Shown: positions 44,047-52,988 of the stretch, one piece after another
Numbering within the stretch: position 1 is the stretch's first letter
Layout of the letters: each line of letters starts with the position of its first letter
DNA from: Solobacterium sp.
GTDB lineage: Bacteria > Bacillota_I > Bacilli_A > Erysipelotrichales > Erysipelotrichaceae
Direction of reading: 5' to 3'
Assembly: GCA_017512725.1 (NCBI GenBank)
Contig: JAFWEW010000014.1
Span: 1-64,000, forward strand
Length of the DNA: 64,000 bases
The notes under the pieces: generated by a model
Told to the model about the DNA's origin: nothing
What the model saw: only the letters and a program-made list of their open reading frames with translations
Databases searched by the model: none
Made by a program: the position numbers and the translations under genes

Positions 44047-44526
44047 ATGAATGTTAGACCGTATACAAAACAGGATTTACCAGAGCTAATAAGAATATGG
44101 AATGAGGTTGTTGAAGATGGCATCGCTTTTCCGCAGGAAGAACTCCTGGATATGGATAACGGTACAGTTTTCTTTTCCTCACAAAGTTATACGGGAGTCG
44201 CGGAAGAGGGCGGAACAGTATATGGACTGTATATTCTACATCCCAATAATGTTGGAAGATGCGGCCATATCTGCAATGCCAGCTATGCGGTATCCAGAGA
44301 CGCAAGAGGCAGGCATATTGGAGAACAGCTGGTGAAAGACTGTCTGAAAAAAGGAAAAGAACTCGGATTCCGAGTACTTCAGTTTAACGCAGTCGTTGAG
44401 AGTAATATTCATGCAAGACATCTCTACGAAAGACTGGGATTCATTCAACTCGGTACGATACCGGGAGGATTTCGAATGAAGGATGGACATTATGAGAATA
44501 TCTGTCCTTACTATCACGAACTGTAA
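44047..44526 (+). CDS. GNAT N-acetyltransferase
   Basis: A 159-residue GNAT with an acetyl-CoA site AVSRDARGRHIGEQLV, and a C-terminal HARHLYERLGFIQLG typical of phosphinothricin-type and tabtoxin-type members. The substrate cannot be told. Ribosome site is weak (AAAGAGAAATAAG). It is the fifth and last GNAT of the cluster. Confidence 0.85.
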   Translation: MNVRPYTKQDLPELIRIWNEVVEDGIAFPQEELLDMDNGTVFFSSQSYTGVAEEGGTVYGLYILHPNNVGRCGHICNASYAVSRDARGRHIGEQLVKDCLKKGKELGFRVLQFNAVVESNIHARHLYERLGFIQLGTIPGGFRMKDGHYENICPYYHEL

Positions 44527-44630
44527 GATAGTCAGAAAATAACATTTAAATGGAGTTCACAACACGTAAAGGTGAATTCATCTCCGTCTTATAGAAGTCG
44601 GAGGCTTCTTCACGAGAGGACGAAAGAATT

Positions 44631-44736
44631 AGGGAACTTTTTTATGAATCTGACTTTGAAATGTTCCCTAAATACTAGAATATAGGGAACAAATATGTAA
44701 AATAAATATTGAAATGTTCCCTAAATGAGAGGTATA
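44631..44736 (+). promoter_or_regulatory. Duplicated inverted-repeat operator before the Fic gene
   Basis: Two 53-bp units (starting at 44631 and 44684) each hold AGGGAAC, 25 bases, then GTTCCCT. The 18-base block TTGAAATGTTCCCTAAAT is identical in both. The half sites pair within and between units, ending 15 bases before the Fic ATG. They look like two operators for one dimeric regulator, perhaps the Fic protein's own N-terminal domain or a partner. Confidence 0.7.
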
Positions 44737-44737
44737 C

Positions 44738-45673
44738 ATGACAGTATTTAATAAAATACAGGCTCTTCTTCGTGAAAAAGCAGATCTGAATGCACGGTTG
44801 CTGCTGATTCCATATGAAGGAACGCCGGAAATAAAAATTGTAAACGATCAGAAGTACCTTTATATGAGAAAGCGTGTAGGCAGCAGAGTCACTTCAACAT
44901 ACGTCGGAGTATATTCAGATGAACTGCACCAGCTTCTCCTTAGGAATACCAGAGAAGCCAGAGAGCTAAGAAAGCAGATTCGACAGCTTGAAAAACATTT
45001 GGCTAAACTCGGGTACCAAGAAGGTGAGCTTTCCGCGCGCATTATTGAAAATCTGGACTTTGCCCGGGCGAATATGAAAGCAAATATTTATGATCAGGCA
45101 GTTCTGGAAGGCGTTGCGACATCGTTTCCGCAGACCGAAGAAATACTGGAAAATGGTAAAGTAAACGGAATGACGGCTACTGATGTACAGAAAATTCTGA
45201 ATCTGAAACATGCATGGGAATTCATTCTGGATCAGGATGTGATACAGGCAAAGAGCGATTACTATGTTCTCTGCCATATTGCCCGACTTGTAAACGAAGG
45301 CTTTTTTGCGGATGGAGGAAGAATCCGAGGTGTTCCTGTAACGATTGGAGGTTCTTCTTACGTTCCACCGCTTCCAATAGAACCCGAGGTCAAAGAGAGT
45401 ATCGAGAAGATCCTGCTTTCAGATGAAGAAGACATCGATAAAGCAATCCGGCTGTGTATGTATGTGATGAAAACCCAGATTTTTATTGACGGCAATAAAC
45501 GTGCTGCGGTTATTCATGCCAACCATTTTCTGATCGCGCACGGACAGGGATTTCTGGTAATACCGGAGGAACAAGTGCCAGCATTTAAGAAGCTTCTTGT
45601 TTCGTACTATGAAGGCAAAGCAACGGATACATTGTCAGTATTTCTTAAGGAAAAGTGCTGGAAAACATTTTGA
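44738..45673 (+). CDS. Fic-domain protein with altered catalytic motif
   Basis: A 311-residue Fic protein. The N-terminal 90 residues (IPYEGTPEIK ... YVGVYSDELHQLLLRN) are a domain seen before Fic in related bacteria. The Fic motif reads QIFIDGNKR (Gln247), so the catalytic histidine of HxFxDGNxR is a glutamine. An inhibitory-helix-like AVLEGV lies before it. AMP-transfer activity is therefore doubtful; it may have another chemistry or act as regulator. A separate antitoxin is not seen. Two inverted-repeat operators lie upstream. Confidence 0.82.
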   Translation: MTVFNKIQALLREKADLNARLLLIPYEGTPEIKIVNDQKYLYMRKRVGSRVTSTYVGVYSDELHQLLLRNTREARELRKQIRQLEKHLAKLGYQEGELSARIIENLDFARANMKANIYDQAVLEGVATSFPQTEEILENGKVNGMTATDVQKILNLKHAWEFILDQDVIQAKSDYYVLCHIARLVNEGFFADGGRIRGVPVTIGGSSYVPPLPIEPEVKESIEKILLSDEEDIDKAIRLCMYVMKTQIFIDGNKRAAVIHANHFLIAHGQGFLVIPEEQVPAFKKLLVSYYEGKATDTLSVFLKEKCWKTF

Positions 45674-45757
45674 TTGTATTTTTTCTTGAAAACAATTTTT
45701 AATTCGCTTAGTTTTTTCTCAGGACGTCCGAATCGAACCTGAGAGGAGGCTTTTATT

Positions 45758-46750
45758 GTGGATAAGAATCAGCTGCACAAATATGTTTTTGACAGTACCG
45801 GAAACGAAAGCAACATCTGTCAGATATATGCAATGAAAGACGGCAAAACCGTCTATGATGACTGCTGGCATGGCTTTAAAACCGAAGATGCAATGAATGT
45901 CAATTCCGTGACAAAAGGTGTGATGGCACTGCTTGCAGGAATTGCACTGGACAAAGGATTTATCAAACGTGTTGATCAGAAAGTAATGGAGTTCTTTCCG
46001 GACTATACGGTAAAGCGCGGAGAGAAAACGATCTATGAGGTAACGATCCGGCATCTGCTTACCATGACCGCTCCGTACAAGGGGAAATCAGAGCCATGGA
46101 AAAAGGTCTGTACTTCTGAAGACTGGACACTTACGACGCTTGATTATCTTGGAGGCCGTAAAGGGATCACAGGAGAGTTCCGGTATTCAACGCTGGGCAT
46201 TCAGATTCTGGCGGGAATCATTGAAAGAGCATCCGGAGAGAAGTGCATTGACTTCGCGAACCGGTATCTGTTTGAACCGCTGGGACTTCCCAAACGTATA
46301 TTGCATGGAGACAGTTCCAAAGAAGATCAGTTTGATTTCTTCATGAATAAGAATCCGAGAAACTATGAGTGGTACTCTGATCCCCAGGGAACCGTTACTG
46401 CCGGCTGGGGATTATGCATGTCGGCAAGAGATATGGCTGTAATCGGTACACTTGTGTTAAACGGTGGAACGTATAACGGGAAACAGATCATCTCCGAAGG
46501 ATATATCAAAAACATGATTGAACCGTACATTAAGCTTGGTGAGCGATTTGGATACATGAATTACGGATATCTCTGGTATAAACCCTTTGATGACCGCGAG
46601 GTTTATGCGGCAATCGGAGACAGCGGAAACATCATTTACGTAAATAAAGAACTGAATGTATCAGTAGGAATGACCGGAACTTTCAAGCCAAGGATATTTG
46701 ACCGGGTTGCGTTTATAGAACGGAGCGTATTGGGTGTGATTGAAGGATAA
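45758..46750 (+). CDS. Serine hydrolase, beta-lactamase/PBP family
   Basis: A 330-residue class C-type hydrolase. SVTKG is the SxxK catalytic motif, YSTLG stands where YxN is expected, and GDSGN near the C-terminus where the KTG/HxG triad would be. No signal peptide is visible, so it is probably a cytosolic esterase-like member rather than a secreted beta-lactamase. The GTG at 45758 has GAGAGGAGG upstream. A CTCAGG/CCTGAG inverted repeat just before could hide the ribosome site. Confidence 0.8.
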   Translation: MDKNQLHKYVFDSTGNESNICQIYAMKDGKTVYDDCWHGFKTEDAMNVNSVTKGVMALLAGIALDKGFIKRVDQKVMEFFPDYTVKRGEKTIYEVTIRHLLTMTAPYKGKSEPWKKVCTSEDWTLTTLDYLGGRKGITGEFRYSTLGIQILAGIIERASGEKCIDFANRYLFEPLGLPKRILHGDSSKEDQFDFFMNKNPRNYEWYSDPQGTVTAGWGLCMSARDMAVIGTLVLNGGTYNGKQIISEGYIKNMIEPYIKLGERFGYMNYGYLWYKPFDDREVYAAIGDSGNIIYVNKELNVSVGMTGTFKPRIFDRVAFIERSVLGVIEG

Positions 46751-46903
46751 TAATCAATTATCAAAGCAGTAACCGTATAAACAATGATTGCCGGGCGTAC
46801 AGAAATAAGGACAGAACATCGTCCTGTTCCCTGCGGATCGAAAACAGCAGTTGGAAACACATGTTAAGATGAAAACAATGAATAACGTAAAGGAATAATC
46901 ATT

Positions 46904-47512
46904 ATGAAAAAAGTGGAAATCAAGCCAAACACACTGCTTTACCCTGTACCGGCTCTTCTGGTAAGCTCCGGTACAAAAGACGGAAGAACGAATATTATGA
47001 CAGCTGGCTGGACCGGTACCGTATGTACGAATCCGCCAATGACGTATGTTTCCATCCGACCTTCGCGGGTATCCTATGACATGATCAAGGAATCCGGAGA
47101 GTTTGTACTCAATCTCAATACGGAAAAACTGGCCGCAGCTGCAGATCAGTGCGGTGTGATCAGTGCAAAAGACTGCCCGGACAAATGGGCATTGACCGGT
47201 CTTACCAAGGGGAAAGCAAATCACCTTGAATATGCACCGATCATCATGGAGAGCCCGCTGAATATCGAATGCAAATTGAAACAGATTATCTGTCTTGGAA
47301 GTCATGACATGTTTCTGGGAGAAGTCGTAGGCATAGATGTTTCAGAAGAATACATGGGTGAAAACGGATTTGTTCATCTGGAAAATGCCGGGCTGGTTGC
47401 CTTTTCCAAAGCAAAGACGGACAAGGATATTCCGGTCGGCAGTTATGTAAAACTCGGGGAAACAATTGGCCGATACGGATTTACGGCAAAAGAGGATATC
47501 CGTACGCACTAG
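46904..47512 (+). CDS. Flavin reductase family protein
   Basis: A 202-residue FMN-binding split-barrel protein of the flavin reductase/DUF447-like family (TNIMTAGWTGTVCTNPPM, FVLNLNTE). Members reduce or bind FMN with NAD(P)H and may serve as reductase components. AAAGGAA precedes the ATG. It shares its fold with the shorter protein at 22.3 kb. Confidence 0.85.
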   Translation: MKKVEIKPNTLLYPVPALLVSSGTKDGRTNIMTAGWTGTVCTNPPMTYVSIRPSRVSYDMIKESGEFVLNLNTEKLAAAADQCGVISAKDCPDKWALTGLTKGKANHLEYAPIIMESPLNIECKLKQIICLGSHDMFLGEVVGIDVSEEYMGENGFVHLENAGLVAFSKAKTDKDIPVGSYVKLGETIGRYGFTAKEDIRTH

Positions 47513-47543
47513 TACAAAGAACGGTTAAGGCTATTTGTCGGTA

Positions 47544-48401
47544 ATGGATAAGCAGATTAAAAACAACACGGTTCTGTCATGCTGGATCATCTTTGCAATA
47601 CTGATTGCGGTGCATGGATTTGAAGCAATCGTTCTTCGCACGGATAAGACAATACTGGGAGAAAACTGCATTAACAAGCTGTTTGGAATTCTTGCTGTCT
47701 TTATTGTTTTAAGAATACTGAAATGGAACTGGACCGATATCGGATTTGCAAAGACGGGATTTCTCAGGAGTATCTGTATCGGATTCCTGCTGGCGATTGT
47801 TTCCTTCAGTATTTCGTACAGTGCAGAAATCATGATTTTGAAAAGTCAGGGTCATGCGGTTGGATTCGGATTTTTTACAACCGGGTTTTCGCTGACCGGA
47901 GATGCCGTGGTTCATACCGGTATCGGCTTTATACTGATGTGTATTTTCTTCAATGTCATCAATGTGGTAATGGAAGAAGGAACCTTCCGCGGGCTGTTTT
48001 ACCGGCTTGTGGAAACCGATCATTCCGCCGGATATGCGCTTTTGTTTCAGGCATTTCTGTTTGGAATATGGCACATCGTAACACCGCTTCACAACCTGAT
48101 CGATGGGGACATTAATTTCGTTTCCTTTGCGGTACTGAGCATCGGATATGTCATCCTTGCCGGAATGATGGGAATTAAGTGGGGATTATTGTACCGGATG
48201 ACCGACTGCTTGTATGCAGGAATGGCAGATCATTTCTTTAATAACTTCATCGCAACAAATCTCCTTCATGTAGTCACGGAGACAGGTATCGATGAAATGA
48301 TGCTTGTACGTGTTGTTATCGCACAGCTTTTGTCCTTTGCGGTGGTAATGATTGTTTGGAAGAAGACGGGGAAAAAAGAGAACGCTCTTGCCGGCAGATG
48401 A
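47544..48401 (+). CDS. CPBP-family intramembrane glutamic endopeptidase
   Basis: A 285-residue protein with seven or eight membrane helices. The CPBP (Abi/Rce1-type) signature is complete: EEGTFR (the EExxxR motif), FQAFLFGIWH (FxxxFxxxH) and ADHFFNN (HxxxN). Such proteases act in peptide maturation or bacteriocin immunity. The start is uncertain: the ATG at 47544 or a TTG at 47535, with TTAAGG upstream. No bacteriocin gene is adjacent, although GG-leader peptides occur at 2.4-6.7 kb. Confidence 0.85.
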   Translation: MDKQIKNNTVLSCWIIFAILIAVHGFEAIVLRTDKTILGENCINKLFGILAVFIVLRILKWNWTDIGFAKTGFLRSICIGFLLAIVSFSISYSAEIMILKSQGHAVGFGFFTTGFSLTGDAVVHTGIGFILMCIFFNVINVVMEEGTFRGLFYRLVETDHSAGYALLFQAFLFGIWHIVTPLHNLIDGDINFVSFAVLSIGYVILAGMMGIKWGLLYRMTDCLYAGMADHFFNNFIATNLLHVVTETGIDEMMLVRVVIAQLLSFAVVMIVWKKTGKKENALAGR

Positions 48402-48458
48402 ACCCGATGTTCATGTAAGCATAATGATTTGAGGAAATGACAGATCACGACGATAGAG

Positions 48459-48488
48459 CACCTTGGAGAGAATCTGAGGTGTTTTTGT
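48459..48488 (+). terminator. Probable terminator after the CPBP gene
   Basis: CACCT / AGGTG (5-6 bp) with an open loop is followed by TTTTTG. Confidence 0.45.
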
Positions 48489-48546
48489 CTGGGAAGATAT
48501 GATACACAGCATGTATTTTTTGCCATTCGGCGTTATTATTACATAA

Positions 48547-48564
48547 GGTTAGTTCAAACTAACC
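48547..48564. promoter_or_regulatory. Perfect operator-like palindrome GGTTAGTT-CA-AACTAACC
   Basis: An 18-bp perfect palindrome lies 96 bases before the ATC-hydrolase gene. Its TTAGTT/AACTAA half-sites resemble MarR/TetR-type operators. No regulator gene is adjacent. Confidence 0.6.
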
Positions 48565-48659
48565 AAAGAAATTAGAAACAGAAACGGTATTCCAAGTCGG
48601 AGCAGCAGGGAGTTGAGAAATTCGACCGGAAGATCTGGCTGACTGAAACAAAAGGATCA

Positions 48660-49310
48660 ATGGAGGATGTGAATATGAAGTACAGTGGTATGCCTTTGGG
48701 AATGTGGATTTTGTTCCGGAAATCCTTTCGGGATAATCTGGTGGCTGTCCTGGGTTATACCGATCAGGAGGCAGATCAGATCGCCGCATCCGCCAGGCAG
48801 AAATATAAGGAGATCATAAACAGGCTTCCGGAGTTCGAGAAGGATGACCGGTTCCGGATGAACATCGTGAACTGTGCCCTGTTTTCCGCATTTCTTCTGA
48901 GTATGGAAACGAAACCGGACGTTGAACGCCTGAGCGATTATTACGAAAAGGCAATGATGATCAAGCCGATGAAGTGGTTCTGCCGTATGGCAGGAAAACA
49001 GAAATTCAGTGAAAAAGATATCCGGGGCATGAAGGCAACAGCCGAACTGAACACCGCTGACCGGAATCCGTATTCCTGGAATATGGAGTTTCTGCCTTAT
49101 CCGGATGGAAGCGGCTATGAAGCCCGGTTTTCAAAGTGCGGTATCTGCACGCTGATGAAAGAACTGGGATTGTATGAACAGGTACCCGCGATGTGCCGTC
49201 TGGACTATGCCATGAGTAAAGCAAGCGGTGCTTCCGTATTTATACGGAAATATACGCTGGCATCCGGCGGTCCTTACTGTGACTGCGGTTATAAAAAGAA
49301 AAGAGGGTGA
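48660..49310 (+). CDS. ATC hydrolase-like protein
   Basis: A 216-residue protein resembling the L-2-amino-thiazoline-4-carboxylate hydrolase family (PF14196). It has the family pattern of a late CGI/C-x2 segment (FSKCGICTLMKELG) and a final Cys-rich end (GPYCDCGYK). The true ATG may be at 48660 or 48675. It starts a three-gene set with an HMA protein (5-base spacing) and a methyltransferase. In related bacteria such proteins sit with methyltransferases; the real substrate is unknown. Confidence 0.7.
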   Translation: MEDVNMKYSGMPLGMWILFRKSFRDNLVAVLGYTDQEADQIAASARQKYKEIINRLPEFEKDDRFRMNIVNCALFSAFLLSMETKPDVERLSDYYEKAMMIKPMKWFCRMAGKQKFSEKDIRGMKATAELNTADRNPYSWNMEFLPYPDGSGYEARFSKCGICTLMKELGLYEQVPAMCRLDYAMSKASGASVFIRKYTLASGGPYCDCGYKKKRG

Positions 49311-49314
49311 AGAA

Positions 49315-49569
49315 ATGATCAAAACAACTCTAAAGATCGACGGGATGATGTGCGGGATGTGCGAGGCACATATCTGCGATACAATCCGAAAGTCCATACC
49401 GGACGCAAAGAAAGTCAGCGCTTCAAAAAACAAAAAGGAAGCATCTTTTCTGACGGAAGAGGCAGTTGATATAGATCAGCTGAAGGCAGCGGTCAACGCC
49501 ACGGGTTATACCTGTATCAGTGTGGAATCGGCTCCTTATGAGAAAAAAGGATTATTCGGATGGAGATGA
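49315..49569 (+). CDS. Heavy-metal-associated (HMA) domain protein
   Basis: An 84-residue protein with an HMA fold. The metal-binding loop is GMMCGMCEAH, with two cysteines at C-x2-C as in CopZ chaperones. GAGGGTGAAG precedes the ATG. It lies four bases after the ATC-hydrolase-like gene and ten before the methyltransferase, so the three are one transcript. It could carry Cu or Zn. Confidence 0.85.
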   Translation: MIKTTLKIDGMMCGMCEAHICDTIRKSIPDAKKVSASKNKKEASFLTEEAVDIDQLKAAVNATGYTCISVESAPYEKKGLFGWR

Positions 49570-49579
49570 GAGGTTTGCA

Positions 49580-50413
49580 ATGAAATACCACATTGAGAAA
49601 AACACCGTTCAGGAAACATTGATTATCCCGCTGTTCGGGCGTCTGGTATGTTCCGAACACTTTCCGGAATTATTCTCCGATCCGGAAGCGAAACGAATCT
49701 GTGATTCACTGGATTATGATTTTGCAGAAAAACGCAGAAAGATGGAATCTCCGACAGGTCTTTTCGGTGCGCTGGAAGTTGCGCAGAGACAGTATGATCT
49801 TCGCTGTGAAGTGGAGGCTTATCTGAAGGATCATCCCAGAGCTGCGGTTGGTAATCTTGGCTGCGGACTGGATGACACGTTCCGTAAGTGTGATAACGGA
49901 CTCTGCCGTGGTTATAACATCGATCTTCCGGATGTGATCCAGGTGCGGAACGAACTGCTGCCCGCAGGAGAACGCGAACAGAACCTGGCATACGATCTGA
50001 ATGATCTGAACTGGATGGAAGAGATTGATGGAAAAGATGGGGCAGTTTTCTTTGCGGCGGGAGTGTTTTACTACTTTAAGACCGAAGAAATGAAGAAACT
50101 GCTTTCGGCAATGGCAAGTCATTTCCCCGGAGGCGTCATTGTGTTTGATTCCTGTAATGAACGAGGCGCGAAACTGATGCGGAAGACCTGGCTGAAGGAA
50201 GCCGGGATCTCGGATGTAGGGGCCTTCTTCTCACTGGAGGATGAATCGAAGATCTCTGGCTGGAGCGATCATTTCTCAGCGGTCACTGCCAGGAGCTATA
50301 TGCGCGGTTATCGGGATATTTACAATGATGTCGGGCTGTTCCATAAACTGATGATTCATTTTTGCGACAGTATGGTGAAGATGAAAATTATAAAAATAGC
50401 ATTTGCAGAGTGA
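49580..50413 (+). CDS. Class I SAM-dependent methyltransferase, TcmP/LCM-like
   Basis: A 277-residue methyltransferase with a NLGCGLDDTFRK SAM loop and YNIDLPDVI segment, matching the leucine carboxyl methyltransferase/TcmP family of O-methyltransferases. The ATG at 49580 has GAGAGG six bases upstream. It is the last gene of the HMA operon and a terminator follows. Substrate unknown. Confidence 0.82.
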   Translation: MKYHIEKNTVQETLIIPLFGRLVCSEHFPELFSDPEAKRICDSLDYDFAEKRRKMESPTGLFGALEVAQRQYDLRCEVEAYLKDHPRAAVGNLGCGLDDTFRKCDNGLCRGYNIDLPDVIQVRNELLPAGEREQNLAYDLNDLNWMEEIDGKDGAVFFAAGVFYYFKTEEMKKLLSAMASHFPGGVIVFDSCNERGAKLMRKTWLKEAGISDVGAFFSLEDESKISGWSDHFSAVTARSYMRGYRDIYNDVGLFHKLMIHFCDSMVKMKIIKIAFAE

Positions 50414-50469
50414 CAGGAAAATTAATCCGGGAGCCACCGCAGAACGGCAGAGACTCCAATTAATTACAG

Positions 50470-50506
50470 ACAGAACAGGGCCTTCAGATTACGGGGTTCT
50501 GTTTTT
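50470..50506 (+). terminator. Terminator after the methyltransferase operon
   Basis: ACAGAAC / GTTCTGT, 7 bp, loop of 19 bases, then TTTT. Confidence 0.65.
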
Positions 50507-50546
50507 GTGTTCCACGATACAGAAACACTTCGATACAATTAGAGTA

Positions 50547-51737
50547 ATGAATCCGGAAAGAAACAAACCCTCAGAAGGACTGTTCACACTCGCAATATTA
50601 TCGGCGATTGTTTTGCTGTGCCTATGCGGAATTCATAAGAGCGCAAGTCTGGCAGGCATCTCCAGACAGATGGTTATTCCTCAGACGTATACGGAAGCAG
50701 CGGATTCCATAGAAGAAGGAAAATGGCATTCAATCTCTCCGGAAGGAGCTGTTGATTCGGTTGGGGATCCCTGGCACGGTCTGGTCCGGAAGGGAGCGGA
50801 AAACAAGGTTATTGTCTACTTCTACGGAGGAGGGCTTTCCATCAATGAAGCAACTGCTGCGATGGGAGATGACATGTATATCCATCATTCCAAAGATACC
50901 GGAACGGAATCCACCGGAATCGCAAGCAGTGATGAACGCAATCCCTTTCATGACTGGACGATACTGGCAATCCCATACAGTACAGCAGATCTCCATATCG
51001 GAACTGCAGAATTTCCATATACCGACAACAAAGGGGAACAGCAGATCCTGCATCATAACGGCTACAACAATGTTCACCTGTTTCTGAAGGAAGCGGTGCA
51101 GTATGCCGGTAATCCGGATACCGTTCTGGTAGCAGGATGGTCAGCGGGAGGCTTCGGTGCAGCGTTTCTTGCGGATCAGATATTTACCGATTACTTTCCG
51201 GATGTACCTGAAAAGGCAGTGCTTGTAGACAGCGCATTGCTGCAGTATGACCGGTGGAAAGAAACCGCCAAAGAAGTCTGGGGTGCTCCTGACGAGATCA
51301 CAGACTGCTGGACCAGTGAGAATCCGGTTCTGGATTCTCTTGAAAACTGTTCAAACCATTGGCCAGACGCAAAGATCCTGTATACGGGATCGTATCGTGA
51401 CGGCGGACTGGTACAGTATCAGAATTATCTTCAAAATGGGATTTTCCTTTCGGATGAAGCACTGGGTGATGTATTTGAAAAGGATCTTCAGGATATGATC
51501 GATCAGCTGCTTCAGCTTCCGAATTCAGGCGTATACATCTGGGCAGACTGGATCGGAACCAGTTCACTTACTCCGCACACCATTCTCTGGACCCAGTTTT
51601 ACAGCAAGGGATATAACGGGGAATCCTGTGCCAGCTGGCTGATGAGTGCAATGAACAATGATATCCATAACCATGGACTGGAACTCTTCACCGAAGGGAT
51701 CCCCGTACTGACCGATTCGCCGGTACCGGAAGAATAA
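50547..51737 (+). CDS. Membrane-anchored alpha/beta hydrolase, pectin-acetylesterase-like
   Basis: A 396-residue esterase-like protein. A single N-terminal membrane helix (FTLAILSAIVLLCLCGI) acts as anchor or uncleaved signal. The catalytic nucleophile lies in AGWSAGGFGA (GxSxG), with YFYGGG as oxyanion part. The overall pattern (AIPYSTADLHIG, DWIGTSSLTPH) resembles pectin acetylesterase-type hydrolases. It should act outside the cell on an ester. The start at 50547 has only weak ribosome site TAGAG. Confidence 0.78.
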   Translation: MNPERNKPSEGLFTLAILSAIVLLCLCGIHKSASLAGISRQMVIPQTYTEAADSIEEGKWHSISPEGAVDSVGDPWHGLVRKGAENKVIVYFYGGGLSINEATAAMGDDMYIHHSKDTGTESTGIASSDERNPFHDWTILAIPYSTADLHIGTAEFPYTDNKGEQQILHHNGYNNVHLFLKEAVQYAGNPDTVLVAGWSAGGFGAAFLADQIFTDYFPDVPEKAVLVDSALLQYDRWKETAKEVWGAPDEITDCWTSENPVLDSLENCSNHWPDAKILYTGSYRDGGLVQYQNYLQNGIFLSDEALGDVFEKDLQDMIDQLLQLPNSGVYIWADWIGTSSLTPHTILWTQFYSKGYNGESCASWLMSAMNNDIHNHGLELFTEGIPVLTDSPVPEE

Positions 51738-51806
51738 GGGAAGGGGTCAAACCCATTTTTGACCAGTGAATATGATATGATTCGATTAAGTTGAGGTGTT
51801 GAAATT

Positions 51807-52556
51807 ATGCTTACAGATAATGAAACCGGAATTGCGGAAAAATACGGGGAAGCCCTGAAACTCATTGCGCAGGATACTACGGAATCTTTGGAAAAAGGAC
51901 TTGCGATTCTGAAAGAACTGCCTGCCGGTTATAAAGACAGCGAGAATCTGATTTCCGAAGTAATCGTAAAAATTGAAGCCAATAAAAATCAGAAGACGAC
52001 GAATAAAGTGATTCGTTATGGCGGAATTTTGCTTGCAATCTGCATTGCCGCATTTTTGTTCTTCGTCTATTTCCCGAACCAGCAGATCAAAAACGGAGAT
52101 AAGTTTATGGATCAGGGAGACTTTGCACAGGCAGTTGAAGCGTATAAAATGGCCGGCCATAAAGCAGAAGCGAAGCTTCAGGACGCAAGGTATCAGTATG
52201 CACTGTCTCTGATGGTAGACGGGGATTTTGATAAGGCTGCAGAACTTTTTGCAGAAGTTGGTGATTACCAGGATGCGGTGGATATGCTGGCGGTATGCAA
52301 TCTGCAGAAAGAACTCCGTGAAAAGCTGTCAAAGGTGGAAACGGCATTAATAGATGGAAACTTTGATGAAGCGATCAAACTCGTGAAAGACGAAGAAGTA
52401 CTGAAATCCAGCACAGAAGCGTATGAGCTGATCTATAAAAAAGCAGTGGAACTGTTTGAGTCAAAACAATACAAAGATGCCTATAAGCTGTTTATGAGCA
52501 TTCCGGATTATGCCGATTCGAAACAGTATGTAACGAAACTGCTGTCGCTTATCTGA
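51807..52556 (+). CDS. Membrane protein with tetratricopeptide-like C-terminus
   Basis: A 249-residue protein with one transmembrane helix (about residues 70-91) separating two TPR-like parts: an intracellular pattern (EALKLIAQDTTESLEKGLAIL) and extracellular repeats (GDFAQAVEAYKMAG, GDFDKAAELFAEVGDYQDA, QYKDAYKLFMSIPDYADS). Such architectures occur in Bacillota as scaffold proteins of unknown partners. GAGGTG precedes the ATG at 51807. Confidence 0.75.
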   Translation: MLTDNETGIAEKYGEALKLIAQDTTESLEKGLAILKELPAGYKDSENLISEVIVKIEANKNQKTTNKVIRYGGILLAICIAAFLFFVYFPNQQIKNGDKFMDQGDFAQAVEAYKMAGHKAEAKLQDARYQYALSLMVDGDFDKAAELFAEVGDYQDAVDMLAVCNLQKELREKLSKVETALIDGNFDEAIKLVKDEEVLKSSTEAYELIYKKAVELFESKQYKDAYKLFMSIPDYADSKQYVTKLLSLI

Positions 52557-52580
52557 GACTGGTATTAATACAATGCGCCA

Positions 52581-52874
52581 ATGAAGGAACCGAAGCGCTA
52601 TGAGTATGATGCTGTACTTCATGAGATGAAGGACAGCGGCGGAGCGTATATCGCTTTTCCATGGGACATTCGCAGGGAATTCGGCAAAGGCCGGGTAAAA
52701 GTACATGCCCGGTTTGACGGGATCCCCTATGACGGAAGTATCGTCAATATGGGCGTCAGTAATCCAGACGGTTCAGTCTGTTACATAATAGGAGTTCTGA
52801 AAGCGATACGGACAAAACTGAATAAGCATGAAGGTGATTCCATACACGTAATCATTGAGGAAGCAGAGCAGTAA
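52581..52874 (+). CDS. DUF1905 family small protein
   Basis: A 97-residue DUF1905 beta-barrel-like protein (YIAFPWDIRREFGKGRVKVHARFDG, GDSIHVIIEE). It is often a domain attached to YdeI-type proteins, here free-standing. No good ribosome site lies before the ATG at 52581. Function unknown. Confidence 0.8.
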   Translation: MKEPKRYEYDAVLHEMKDSGGAYIAFPWDIRREFGKGRVKVHARFDGIPYDGSIVNMGVSNPDGSVCYIIGVLKAIRTKLNKHEGDSIHVIIEEAEQ

Positions 52875-52931
52875 TAATACAGAACTGTCTTCCTGAGACA
52901 TCTGTCCCAAATGAAGGAATAACAAACAAAT

Positions 52932-52965
52932 GCCGGAAATCCTGAACCAGGACATCCGGCTTTTT
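52932..52965. terminator. Bidirectional terminator
   Basis: GCCGGA / TCCGGC, an inner CCTG/CAGG pair and TTTTT follow on the plus strand. It lies between DUF1905 and the leftward sugar operon. Confidence 0.75.
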
Positions 52966-52988
52966 CAGTCCGCTGATCAATCGGAATA

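Noticed and set aside
45721-45748. tRNA T-arm-like GGTTCGATTC on the minus strand
   Set aside because: No acceptor, D or anticodon arm can be folded around it; it forms part of a CTCAGG/CCTGAG repeat.
45758-46750. Secreted beta-lactamase giving antibiotic resistance
   Set aside because: No signal peptide is visible and the second and third catalytic motifs deviate, which fits an esterase-like family member.
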